Positions 1 to 7,453 of a stretch of DNA of 18,386 nt are shown in pieces. This DNA comes from an uncultured Gemmatimonadota bacterium (GTDB taxonomy: Bacteria > Gemmatimonadota > Gemmatimonadetes > Gemmatimonadales > Gemmatimonadaceae), in NCBI GenBank assembly GCA_946480295.1, contig CAMLIT010000090.1, positions 1 through 18,386 on the forward strand. Direction: 5' to 3'. Each line of letters starts with the position of its first letter. Position 1 is the first letter of the stretch. The translations under genes and the position numbers were made by a program. The notes beneath the pieces are model-generated. The model searched no databases. It saw only the letters and a program-made list of their open reading frames with translations, and was not told the DNA's origin.

Positions 1-1336
1 CGAGCGTGCGGCCGACGTCCTTGATCGCGGCGCGCGACTTCATCGTCCCGAAGGTCACGATCTGGCCGACCGACTCCTTCCCGTACTTCTGCCGGACGTA
101 GTCGATCACCTCGCCCCGGCGCTCGAAGCAGAAGTCGACGTCGATGTCGGGCATCGACACGCGCTCGGGATTCAGGAAGCGCTCGAACAGCAGGTCGAAC
201 CTGAGCGGGCAGACGTTGGTGATCTTCAGCGCGTACGCGACCAGCGAGCCGGCCGCCGAGCCGCGCCCCGGACCCACCGGGATGCCGCGATCGCGCGCCG
301 CCTTGATGAAGTCCGAGGTGATCAGGAAGTAGCCGGCGTAGCCGGTCTTCGTGATGACGCCGAGCTCGTACTCGAGCCGCTGCTGCACGTTGTCCGGCAG
401 CGGGTCGCCGTAGCGCTCCTTCGCCCCCTCGGTCGCCAGGCGCACGAGAAGATCGTTCTCCGTCGCCACGCCCTCGGGGAGGGGGAAGGACGGGACGTGG
501 TACTTCTTCTCGAACTCGACCTGGATCTGTTCGGCGATGGCGAGGGTGTTCTCGAGGACGTCCGGCCGGTCCTCGAAGTGCGAGGCGATCTCGGTGGAGC
601 TCTTGAAGTAGAGCCCCCGGTCGTACTTCATCCGGTCCGGATCGGTGCGGTCCTTCCCGAGACCGATGCAGAGGAGCACGTCGTGCGCGTCGTGGTCGTC
701 GCGCGTCAGGAAGTGCGCGTCGTTCGTCGCGATGACGGGGAGCCCGACGTCGGCGGCGAGCGCGAACACCTTCGCGTTCAGCGCCGACTGTCCCTCGGAC
801 TCGTGCGCCTGGACCTCGAGGTAGTAGCGGTCCTTGAAGAGGTTCGCGTACCAGCTCGCGGTCTCGCGGGCCGCCGCGTCGTCGCCGGCGAGCAGGTGGG
901 TCGCGATCTCGCCGGCCAGGCAGGCGGAGGAGACGATGAGCCCCTCGCTGTGGCGGGCGAGCAGCTCGCGGTCGATGCGTGGGCGGGTGTAGAATCCCTC
1001 GGTGTAGCCGAGGGAGGAGAGCTTCACCAGGTTCCTGTACCCGGTGATATCCCTCGCCAGCAGCACGAGGTGGTAGTACGGCTTGGCGCCGGGGGCGGGG
1101 CGCCCCTTCATCCGGCGGTCGCCCGGGGCGACGTACGCCTCCATCCCGAGGATCGGCTTGACCTTCGCCTTCTTCGCCTTCTCCTGGAATTCCCAGGCGG
1201 CGTGCAGATTACCGTGATCGGTGATCGCCAGCGCCGGCTGCTCCAGCTCCTGGGCGCGCCGGATCAGGTCGTCGATGCGGTTGGCGCCGTCGAGGAGGGA
1301 ATACTCCGAGTGGCAATGCAGATGGACGAAGGACAT
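1..1336 (-). CDS. dnaE: DNA polymerase III alpha subunit, N-terminal part (runs off the left edge)
   Basis: Catalytic subunit of the replicative DNA polymerase (C-family). About 445 N-terminal residues are present; the gene continues beyond base 1. The N-terminus reads [17 protein letters not shown], the classic opening of the PHP domain, followed by ITDHGN (about residues 38-43) and ATNDAHF (about 203-209). The palm region shows [10 protein letters not shown] (about 350-365) and the catalytic MPDIDVDF, with aspartates near 397 and 399. The PHP metal ligands (the HLHCH cluster, D40-H41, D206/H208) look intact, unlike in E. coli DnaE, where the cluster is degenerate. This suggests an active PHP proofreading site, which is an inference from the family. 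The ATG at 1336 fits because the PHP motif begins at residue 3. There is no separate Shine-Dalgarno, and a strong promoter ends only 7 bases upstream, so the mRNA may be leaderless. It is divergent from the aminopeptidase gene. Confidence 0.96.
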   Translation of the reverse strand, partial: MSFVHLHCHSEYSLLDGANRIDDLIRRAQELEQPALAITDHGNLHAAWEFQEKAKKAKVKPILGMEAYVAPGDRRMKGRPAPGAKPYYHLVLLARDITGYRNLVKLSSLGYTEGFYTRPRIDRELLARHSEGLIVSSACLAGEIATHLLAGDDAAARETASWYANLFKDRYYLEVQAHESEGQSALNAKVFALAADVGLPVIATNDAHFLTRDDHDAHDVLLCIGLGKDRTDPDRMKYDRGLYFKSSTEIASHFEDRPDVLENTLAIAEQIQVEFEKKYHVPSFPLPEGVATENDLLVRLATEGAKERYGDPLPDNVQQRLEYELGVITKTGYAGYFLITSDFIKAARDRGIPVGPGRGSAAGSLVAYALKITNVCPLRFDLLFERFLNPERVSMPDIDVDFCFERRGEVIDYVRQKYGKESVGQIVTFGTMKSRAAIKDVGRTL

Positions 1337-1343
1337 CCTGCGG

Positions 1344-1373
1344 AAAATAGCGACCGTTCCCCGGCGCTGTCAA
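1344..1373 (-). promoter_or_regulatory. Probable sigma-70-type promoter of dnaE
   Basis: On the minus strand a perfect -35 TTGACA (1373-1368) is followed after 18 bases by TATTTT (1349-1344). The -10 ends 7 bases before the dnaE ATG, so transcription would start at or beside the start codon. Confidence 0.65.
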
Positions 1374-1389
1374 AAGGATGACGCCGGGG
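1359..1389. promoter_or_regulatory. Inverted repeat in the dnaE/aminopeptidase divergent promoter
   Basis: CCCCGGCG (1359-1366) and CGCCGGGG (1382-1389) are perfect 8-base arms separated by 15 bases. The -35 hexamer of the dnaE promoter lies in the loop. This geometry suits an operator for a dimeric regulator; no regulator is identified. Confidence 0.35.
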
Positions 1390-1406
1390 TTCGTATGTCA
1401 TAACAC

Positions 1407-2552
1407 ATGACTTCTCAACAGCTTACGCGGCCGTCCCTCGTCAGGCGCGCCGGCCGGGTCGCCGCGCGCATCCTCCTCGGCCTGATCGTCGTCGTGGCGC
1501 TCTTCCTGGGCCTCACGCCCACCGGCCGCTACCTGGCGCGTGCGGCCTGGGAGGAGGGGAAGATCCTCGCCGGACGCCGGCCGATCGTGGACGTCATCGC
1601 GGACCCGGCCACCCCGCCCGCGGTGAAGGAGAAGCTGCGGATCGTGCTGGAGGCGCGTGCCTTCGCCGAGGACTCCGTGGGGCTGCGCGCGAAGCAGAGC
1701 TTCACGGCCTACTCGAAGGTCGACCACGACACCCTCGTCCTCGTGCTCTCGGGTGCCTACCGCGACAAGCTCGAGCCGTACACCTGGTGGTTCCCGATCG
1801 TGGGCCGCGTGCCGTACAAGGGCTTCTTCGACTTCCACCAGGCCATCGTCGCCGCGCGCCAGCTCCGGCGCGACGGGTTCGACAGCTACGTCCGCCCGTC
1901 GCCGGCGTTCAGCACGCTCGGGTTCTTCAACGACCCCCTGCTCTCGACCTCCCTCCGCGCCGACTCGATCGACCTCGCGAACACGGTCATCCACGAGCTG
2001 ACGCACAACACCTTCTATGCGTCCGGCCAGGCGGTGTTCAACGAGTCGTTCGCCAACTTCGTGGGCGCGCGCGGCTCCGCGTGGTTCTTCCGCTATCGCG
2101 GCCAGCCGGCGGCGGCGGAGGAGGCGGACGCGCGCTGGGAAGACGAGAAGCTGATGGCGCGCTTCTGGGACCAGCTCTATCACTCCGTGGACTCGGCCTA
2201 CAAGGCGCACCCCGGGAACGCGGCGGCGCAGAAGGCGGCGCGGATCGCCGCGCGCGACAGCGTGTACGCGCGCGCGCGGTCGCAGCTCGTGTACGTCCTC
2301 GGCCCGCAGCTCCGTACCATCGGCCCCCGCGTGCTCGAGCGCGTGCAGCTCGACAACGCCGCCCTCCTCGCGCGGCGCATCTACCTCACGAACCTCGACG
2401 ACTTCGACGGCCTCTGGCTGCGCGAGCACCGCGACCTGCGGGCGAGCGTCAAGGCGATCATAGGCCTGGCGAAGTCGAAGCCGAAGGACCCGTTCGGCGC
2501 GCTGAAGGCGTGGGTCGCCGCCCACCCCCTACCCGCCGAAGCGACCCCGTAG
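1407..2552 (+). CDS. Membrane-anchored predicted aminopeptidase (PF10023/COG4324 type)
   Basis: A 381-residue putative zinc metalloprotease. A basic N-terminus (RRAGRVAAR) precedes one hydrophobic segment at about residues 20-38, so the enzyme is probably held at the membrane facing the periplasm. The zinc motif is HELTH (H196, E197, H200), followed by NESFANF, in which E213 is a plausible third ligand. The surrounding text (GFFNDPLL before HELTH, TLYVLGPQL-like and NNA-containing segments after it) resembles the COG4324 predicted aminopeptidase family. No member function is shown by context. The ATG has no clear Shine-Dalgarno; a weak TATGTC lies at 1394-1399. The last 24 bases overlap the 3' end of the convergent uvrD gene. 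Family assignment is fairly secure; the substrate is unknown. Confidence 0.85.
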   Translation: MTSQQLTRPSLVRRAGRVAARILLGLIVVVALFLGLTPTGRYLARAAWEEGKILAGRRPIVDVIADPATPPAVKEKLRIVLEARAFAEDSVGLRAKQSFTAYSKVDHDTLVLVLSGAYRDKLEPYTWWFPIVGRVPYKGFFDFHQAIVAARQLRRDGFDSYVRPSPAFSTLGFFNDPLLSTSLRADSIDLANTVIHELTHNTFYASGQAVFNESFANFVGARGSAWFFRYRGQPAAAEEADARWEDEKLMARFWDQLYHSVDSAYKAHPGNAAAQKAARIAARDSVYARARSQLVYVLGPQLRTIGPRVLERVQLDNAALLARRIYLTNLDDFDGLWLREHRDLRASVKAIIGLAKSKPKDPFGALKAWVAAHPLPAEATP

Positions 2553-4736
2553 CAGCGCGCGCAGGTCCACGACCGGAGGCGCGCCCGCGGCTCCCGCGGG
2601 CCCGGCCGCCGCGCCGGCGTCCAGCGCCTTCTCGTCCTTGAGCGTCACGCGCTCCATGCGCTCGCGCACCCCACGGTCGAGGAAGCGCGACAGCTGGTCG
2701 AGCGAGTAGTCGGCGCCGCGGCGGGTGTTGTAGACGTGGAGCGGGTACGTCACCGCGAGGTGGTTCCGCGCGCGCGTGAGGGCGACGTACATGAGCCGCC
2801 GCTCCTCCTCGAGCTCGTCCTCGTCCTCGGTCGCGCGCGCCATCGGGAACCAGCCGTCGACCGCCCAGATGAGGAAGACGGCATCCCACTCCTTCCCCTT
2901 CGCGCTGTGCGCTGTGCTGAGGACGAGCGCGTCGTCCTCGTGGCCGCTCCCGCTGGCCAGGTCCTGGGTGCTCTGCGGCGGCTCGAGGGTGATGGCCGCG
3001 AGAAAGGCGGCACGCGACGGATAGCCGCTGGAGATGATGCGGAGCTGGTCGAGGTCGGCGAGCCGGGCCTCCGGGCGGTCGTACTTCTCGCGGAGGATCT
3101 CGTCGTAGAGTCTCCGGATCGTATCGATCTCGGCGCCGATGTCGGCGTCGGGCGCGCCGCTTCCCGCTTTCCGCTCTCCGCCTTCCGCCGATCCGCCGGC
3201 CTCGGGATGCGACGCGTCGGGAGCGGTCGCCGCAGACGCGGACGGCGGAATGGCGGAACGCGTCCTCTTCCTCAGGGATCTGAGCAGCGTCGAGAGCCTC
3301 GCGTGGGCGTCGCGGGCCTTCGGCGGCGGCGCGAAATGCGTGAACGCGTCCGGGTCCCAGGAGCGTTCGGCCATCGCCTCCATGATCGCGCGGGCCGTCA
3401 CGTCGCCGATCCCCGGCATCAGCATCAGCAGCCGGTACCAGCTCACCTCGTCGCGCGGGTTCTCGAGGACGCGCAGGAACGCGAGCACGTCCTTCACGTG
3501 CGCCGCCTCGAGGAACTTGAGCCCGCCCCACTTCTCGAAGGGGATCTGCCGGTTCGTCAGCTCGATCTCGAGGTCGGCGGACATGTAGCCGGCGCGGAAG
3601 AGCACCGCCATCTCGTGCAGCGGGGTGCCCGCCTCGTGCAGCTCGAGGATGCGGTCGACGACGAAGCGCGTCTGCTGCTGCTCGTCGCGCGCCGTGACGA
3701 GCCAGGGCCTGTCGCCCCCCGTGCGCGCCGTCCAGAGGTTCTTCGTGAAGCGCTCGAGGGCGCGCGAGATGAGCGTGTTCGTGACGTCGAGGATCGGCTG
3801 GGTCGAGCGGTAGTTCTGCTCGAGCGTCACCATCGTCGTCCCGGGGAACTGGCTCGGGAAGTCGAGGATGTTGCGGAAGTTCGCGCCGCGGAAGCTGTAG
3901 ATGCTCTGCGCGTCGTCGCCGACGACGGTAATGTTGCGGTGCGTGCGGCAGAGGCCGCGGAGGATCTGCGCCTGGAGGAGGTTCGTGTCCTGGTACTCGT
4001 CGACGAGCACGTGATCGTAGAGCGCGGCGATGCGCTCCCCGAGCTGCGGCGCGTCGAGCATCATCGCCCAGAAGAGGAGCAGGTCGTCGTAGTCGACGAG
4101 GTTCCGCGCGCCCTTGCGCGTCGTGTAGTCGGCGAAGATGCGGACGATGTCGTCCGTGAAGTCGAGGAACTGCGGGAAGTCCTCGTGGACGATGTCCTCG
4201 ACGGGGATCTCCGTGTTGACGTGGCGCGAGTAGATGTAGTGCAGGCTCTCCTTCTTGGGGAAGCGCTTCTCCTTCTTCCCGTAGCCGAGCGCGGCGCGGG
4301 AGAGCTGCATGAGGTCCTCCGCGTCGCCCTGGTCCATGATGGAGAAGTCGCGCGGAAGCCCCGCCTGCGGGCCAAACTGGCGGAGGAGGCGATGCCCCGT
4401 GGCATGGAAGGTCCCGCCCTGCACGCGCGTGCTCGCGCCGCCGACCAGCCGCTCGGCGCGGGAGAGCATCTCCTGCGCGGCGCGGCGCGTGAAGGTCAGG
4501 AGGAGGATGCGCTCCGGCGCGACGCCGCGCTGGATGAGGTGGGCGACGCGATAGACGAGGGTGCGCGTCTTCCCCGTGCCCGCACCGGCGATGACGAGGA
4601 GCGGGCCGTCGCCGAAGGTCGCGGCGCGCGCCTGCTCCGGGTTGAGCTCCGCCGCCAGGTCGCGCGTCGGGCGCTCGGGGAGCGCGCGCTCGCGGGGCTG
4701 GTACAGGCGGGGGCCGGTGGGCGGGAGGTCGGGCAT
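2529..4736 (-). CDS. UvrD/Rep-family superfamily 1 DNA helicase
   Basis: A 735-residue ATP-dependent 3'-5' DNA helicase of the UvrD/PcrA/Rep type, which acts in DNA repair or replication restart. All SF1A motifs are visible: Walker A GAGTGKT (51-57), motif Ia LLLTFTRRAAQEM (about 78-90), Walker B VDEYQDT (about 245-251), motif III VVGDDAQSIYSFRGA (about 271-285), motif IV EQNYRS, motif V LSTAHSAKGKEWD (about 604-616) and motif VI EERRLMYVALTRAR (about 642-655). The length fits the family. Between about residues 494 and 527 is a low-complexity Ala/Ser/Pro/Gly stretch encoded by heptamer repeats (separate entry), not expected in UvrD. The ATG at 4736 is supported by the LNPEQARAA motif at residue 31. 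It follows lipB on the same strand after 168 bases. Whether it is UvrD, PcrA or a paralogue cannot be decided here. Confidence 0.95.
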   Translation of the reverse strand: MPDLPPTGPRLYQPRERALPERPTRDLAAELNPEQARAATFGDGPLLVIAGAGTGKTRTLVYRVAHLIQRGVAPERILLLTFTRRAAQEMLSRAERLVGGASTRVQGGTFHATGHRLLRQFGPQAGLPRDFSIMDQGDAEDLMQLSRAALGYGKKEKRFPKKESLHYIYSRHVNTEIPVEDIVHEDFPQFLDFTDDIVRIFADYTTRKGARNLVDYDDLLLFWAMMLDAPQLGERIAALYDHVLVDEYQDTNLLQAQILRGLCRTHRNITVVGDDAQSIYSFRGANFRNILDFPSQFPGTTMVTLEQNYRSTQPILDVTNTLISRALERFTKNLWTARTGGDRPWLVTARDEQQQTRFVVDRILELHEAGTPLHEMAVLFRAGYMSADLEIELTNRQIPFEKWGGLKFLEAAHVKDVLAFLRVLENPRDEVSWYRLLMLMPGIGDVTARAIMEAMAERSWDPDAFTHFAPPPKARDAHARLSTLLRSLRKRTRSAIPPSASAATAPDASHPEAGGSAEGGERKAGSGAPDADIGAEIDTIRRLYDEILREKYDRPEARLADLDQLRIISSGYPSRAAFLAAITLEPPQSTQDLASGSGHEDDALVLSTAHSAKGKEWDAVFLIWAVDGWFPMARATEDEDELEEERRLMYVALTRARNHLAVTYPLHVYNTRRGADYSLDQLSRFLDRGVRERMERVTLKDEKALDAGAAAGPAGAAGAPPVVDLRALLRGRFGG
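3157..3262. repeat. Palindromic heptamer element inside the uvrD-type coding sequence
   Basis: Read on the minus strand, the right arm (about 3198-3157) is in strict 7-base register: GCGGAAG, GCGGAGA, GCGGAAA, GCGGGAA, GCGGCGC. The left arm (about 3262-3240) is the complementary type: TTCCGCC, ATTCCGCC, GTCCGC. A loop of about 40 bases separates them. The layout matches the intergenic heptamer palindromes elsewhere in the window, but here it is translated in frame as roughly residues 494-527 of the helicase. Confidence 0.7.
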
Positions 4737-4776
4737 GGAGACAATCTACGGCGGGGCGCACGGGGAATCCTGCCCG

Positions 4777-4874
4777 TTCTTGGTCGTTGGTCATTGGTCA
4801 TTGGCCGGCCTCGGAACGCTTGCGCGTGGCGTCCCGAGCGGCTCACCAATGACCAATGACCAATTACGAACCAC
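4777..4874. repeat. Nested heptamer palindrome between lipB and the helicase gene
   Basis: TTGGTCATTGGTCATTGG (4787-4804) and its exact reverse complement (4846-4863) form 18-base arms made of TTGGTCA heptamers. One degenerate unit extends each side. The 41-base loop holds a second inverted repeat, CTCGGAACGC / GCGTCCCGAG (about 4810-4836, 9 of 10 paired). Together they would fold as a long nested stem in the lipB-helicase transcript. The remainder of the 168-base gap shows nothing else recognisable. Confidence 0.85.
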
Positions 4875-4904
4875 GCCCTTCCGGCCGCCAGGAGCGCTCG
4901 ACCG

Positions 4905-5633
4905 TCAGCCGCCCCGCTCCACCGCGCCTTCCATCGCCATTCCAGCCACCTCCCCCGCCTCGATCCGCCGCGGCGCGAGGTCGAACACGCGAGCGGTCGC
5001 GTCGATCACATGGTCGGCGACGTCGTGCATCGGCACCGCGTGGCCGACCTCGCGCTCGACGGATGTCATCACGACCTGCTGGATGCCGCAGGGGACGATC
5101 AGGTCGAAGAAGCGCAGGTCGGTGGAGACGTTGAGGGCGAAGCCGTGCCAGGTGACCCAGTCGCGGGCGTGGACGCCAATGGAGGCGATCTTCCGATCGC
5201 CGGTCCAGACGCCGGTGTAGCCCGCGTTGCGCCCGGCCTCGATCCCGAAAGGCGCGAGCCCCTGGATGAGGCTCTCCTCGACCTGCCGCAGATACCAGTG
5301 CAGGTCCTGGCGGTGGCGCTTCAGGTCGATGATCGGATAGCCGACGAGCTGCCCCGGCCCGTGAAAGGTGACGTCGCCGCCGCGCTCGACCTCGAACAGC
5401 TCGACGCCGCGCGCGGCCAGCAGGGCGGGGGAGGCGAGGAGGTGGGCCTGCTTCGAGGAGCGGCCGAGGGTGACGACGGGCGGATGCTCGACGAGGAGGA
5501 GGAGGTCCTGGGGGATGGACCCCGCGATCCGCGCCCGCGCGGCGGCGCGCTGGAAGTCGAGGGCCTGGGAGTAGGACAACAGTCCCAGGTCGGCGACCCA
5601 CAGCTCGCGGCTGCGGCCAGGCTCCTCAGTCAT
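4905..5633 (-). CDS. lipB: Octanoyl-[acyl carrier protein]:protein octanoyltransferase LipB
   Basis: Transfers octanoate from acyl carrier protein to the lipoyl-domain lysine of E2 subunits, the first step of endogenous lipoylation in the cytosol. The 242-residue protein shows LVEHPPVVTLGRS (47-59), the family signature RGGDVTFHGPGQLVGYP (84-100), the catalytic lysine in GDRKIASIGVHA (K148) and the catalytic cysteine in IVPCGI (C182). GFALNV is also present. The ATG at 5633 has GAGG at a suitable 8-11 bases upstream. It lies downstream of lpd on the same strand, separated by a repeat-filled gap of 255 bases. It serves the PDH E2 and works with lipA in the same cluster. Identification is firm. 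Confidence 0.97.
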   Translation of the reverse strand: MTEEPGRSRELWVADLGLLSYSQALDFQRAAARARIAGSIPQDLLLLVEHPPVVTLGRSSKQAHLLASPALLAARGVELFEVERGGDVTFHGPGQLVGYPIIDLKRHRQDLHWYLRQVEESLIQGLAPFGIEAGRNAGYTGVWTGDRKIASIGVHARDWVTWHGFALNVSTDLRFFDLIVPCGIQQVVMTSVEREVGHAVPMHDVADHVIDATARVFDLAPRRIEAGEVAGMAMEGAVERGG

Positions 5634-5639
5634 TCCCGC

Positions 5640-5888
5640 ACCTCACTCCTGCAGACGCACTGCGGACTCCGGACGCGGACCTCACTGCGGACCGCGGGTG
5701 TTCTGCGGACCATTGACTCGGATCAACTGCGGACCGGAGACCGAACGGCACGGGGGACTGAGATCGGGTCCCGGCTCGTGTCCGACCATCCGCGTCCGCA
5801 GTGCGTCCTCGATCCGCAGCGAATCCGTGTCCGGGTCCGCAGCGCATCCGCACTCCGCAGTCGATCCGCGTCCGCAACCCGCAGTCCT
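5640..5888. repeat. Degenerate TGCGGAC heptamer palindrome between lpd and lipB
   Basis: Starting 6 bases before lipB, the left half (about 5650-5740) carries many ACTGCGGAC/TGCGGAC units on the plus strand. The right half (about 5785-5888), ending at the lpd stop codon, carries the same motifs on the minus strand (GTCCGCAGT, ATCCGCGTCCGCA). The gap is thus one large imperfect inverted repeat. A stretch at 5699-5734 recurs at 17276-17310. No gene or ribosome site is visible inside except the lipB Shine-Dalgarno at 5641-5644. Confidence 0.8.
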
Positions 5889-7292
5889 CTACGCGTGGAT
5901 CATCTTCCCGAGCGAATCCAGTGCCGCCTCGGCGATCGCTTCGGCGAGCGTCGGGTGGGCGTGGATCGCGAGGTCCACCTCCTCCACCGTGAACTCGTTC
6001 GTGCGCGCGACGACGAGCTCGTGGATCAGCTCCGTGGCGTGTGCGCCGACGATGTGCGCGCCGAGGATCTCCCCGTACTTCGCGTCGCGGATGATCTTCA
6101 CGAAGCCGTCGGTCTCGCCCGCCGTGCGCGCGCGGCCGTTCGCGGAGAAGGGGAACTTGCCGACCTTGTAGTCGAGCTTCTTCTCCTTGCACGCCTGCTC
6201 CGTGTAGCCGATCGACGCGACCTCCGGGTGGCAGTAGGTCGCGTTCGGGATGTTGTTGTAGTCCATCCCGTGCGTGCCCTTCCCGGCGAGGAGCTCGGCG
6301 AGGACGACGCCCTCGCGCTCGCCCTTGTGCGCGAGCATCGGCGGGCCGGCAACGTCGCCGATGGCGTAGATCCCCTTCACCGACGTCTCCATCCGGTCGT
6401 TGATCTTGACGAAGCCGCGGTCGGTGAGCTGGACCCCCGCCTCCTTGAGGCCGATGTCCTCGATGTTCGGCGCGCGCCCCGCGGCGACGAGCACCTTCTC
6501 GACCTCGAGGCTCTTCTTCTCGCCGCCCGCCTCGACCGTCATCGTCACCGAGCCCTTGCCGGCCTTCACGTTCGAGAGCTTCGCGCCGGTGAGCACGGTG
6601 ATGCCGCGCTTCTTGAACGCGCGCTCGACCTCCTTCGACGAGTCGGTGTCCTCGAGCGGCAGGATGTTCGGCATGACCTCGACGAGCGTGACCGCGCTGC
6701 CGAACGCGTTGAACACGTCGGCGAACTCGCAGCCGACCGCGCCGGCGCCGACGATCGCGATCGACTTCGGCGCCTTCTCCAGCACGAGCGCCTCGTCCGA
6801 CGAGATGATCGTCGTCTTGTTCAGCTCGAGCCCGACCTGCGGCAGCCCCTTCACGCGCGAGCCGGTGCAGATGCAGACTCCCTTCCTGGCCTCGTGCTTC
6901 TCTTCCTTGCCTTCGGCGTTCTTCACCGTGACGGTGTTCTTCGCCGTGACGCGTCCCGTGCCCTTGATCCAGGTGATCTTGTTCTTCTTGAAGAGGAACT
7001 CGACGCCCTTGGAGTTCTGGTTGCTCACGGCGCGCGAGCGCTTCATGGCGACGGCGTAATCGGTCTTCACCTCGCCGACGTTGACGCCGAAGTCGGCGGC
7101 ATGGCGGGAGCGGTTGGCGATGAACGCGGACTCGAGCAGCGCCTTGGCCGGGATGCACCCCCAGAGCACGCAGGTGCCGCCCAGCCCCTCGCGCTCGACG
7201 ACGCCGACGGAGAGACCCAACTGGGCGCAGCGGATGGCGCCCACGTAACCGGCGGGCCCGCCGCCGAGGAAGATGACGTCGAAGGAAGCCAT
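5889..7292 (-). CDS. lpd: Dihydrolipoyl dehydrogenase (E3)
   Basis: Flavoprotein disulfide reductase that re-oxidises dihydrolipoyl E2 with NAD+ in the pyruvate dehydrogenase complex and probably in other 2-oxoacid complexes. The 467-residue protein has the FAD motif GGGPAGYVG (10-18), the redox pair in GGTCVLWGCIPAK (C41, C46), the NAD-site motif VGAGAVGCEFADVF (about 180), AIGDVAGPPMLAH (about 310) and the C-terminal acid-base site HAHPTLAEA (H446, E451). The start is set at MASFDVIFLGGG. A longer open frame upstream only translates heptamer repeats. No good Shine-Dalgarno precedes the ATG. It follows pdhC after 161 bases that contain a nested palindrome. The CVLWGC spacing is normal; the usual LNV is replaced by VLW. 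Confidence 0.97.
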   Translation of the reverse strand: MASFDVIFLGGGPAGYVGAIRCAQLGLSVGVVEREGLGGTCVLWGCIPAKALLESAFIANRSRHAADFGVNVGEVKTDYAVAMKRSRAVSNQNSKGVEFLFKKNKITWIKGTGRVTAKNTVTVKNAEGKEEKHEARKGVCICTGSRVKGLPQVGLELNKTTIISSDEALVLEKAPKSIAIVGAGAVGCEFADVFNAFGSAVTLVEVMPNILPLEDTDSSKEVERAFKKRGITVLTGAKLSNVKAGKGSVTMTVEAGGEKKSLEVEKVLVAAGRAPNIEDIGLKEAGVQLTDRGFVKINDRMETSVKGIYAIGDVAGPPMLAHKGEREGVVLAELLAGKGTHGMDYNNIPNATYCHPEVASIGYTEQACKEKKLDYKVGKFPFSANGRARTAGETDGFVKIIRDAKYGEILGAHIVGAHATELIHELVVARTNEFTVEEVDLAIHAHPTLAEAIAEAALDSLGKMIHA

Positions 7293-7340
7293 GGTGGGGT
7301 GCGGGTAGAGAGCGGATTCGGCGTTCAGTACAGAGTGGAA

Positions 7341-7453
7341 AGTAGCGGGAGCGGGGCGGGAGGCGGGAGGCGGGAGGCGAAACAAGGAAAGGCCGGCGCA
7401 GAGCGCCGGCCCATCCACTGCAACGCCTCCCGCCAATCGCCTCCCGCCTCCCG
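7341..7453. repeat. GGGAGGC heptamer palindrome between pdhC and lpd
   Basis: Three GGGAGGC units (7358-7378, plus strand) face complementary units GCCTCCC (7424-7453), which begin directly at the pdhC stop codon. A separate perfect hairpin sits in the loop (next entry). In the minus-strand mRNA the order is stop codon, G-rich heptamers, hairpin, C-rich heptamers, then lpd. Confidence 0.88.
7391..7411 (-). terminator. Perfect GC hairpin in the pdhC-lpd gap, possible attenuator or terminator
   Basis: GGCCGGCGC and GCGCCGGCC pair perfectly (9 bp) around an AGA loop. On the minus strand the stem is followed by CTTTCC, a poor T-tract. It could pause or partly end transcription between pdhC and lpd. 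It could equally be the core of the surrounding repeat. Confidence 0.4.

Noticed and set aside
497..1381. Open frame of 294 codons antisense to dnaE
   Set aside because: The minus strand encodes unmistakable DNA polymerase III alpha sequence.
2736..4859. Long open frame (707 codons) antisense to the helicase gene
   Set aside because: Third-position GC bias opens such frames. The translation is Arg/Val/Glu/Leu-rich with no motif, while the other strand shows all helicase motifs.
7293..7436. N-terminal extension of lpd by 48 residues
   Set aside because: The extension translates heptamer repeats and a hairpin; the FAD-binding motif begins right after the ATG at 7292.
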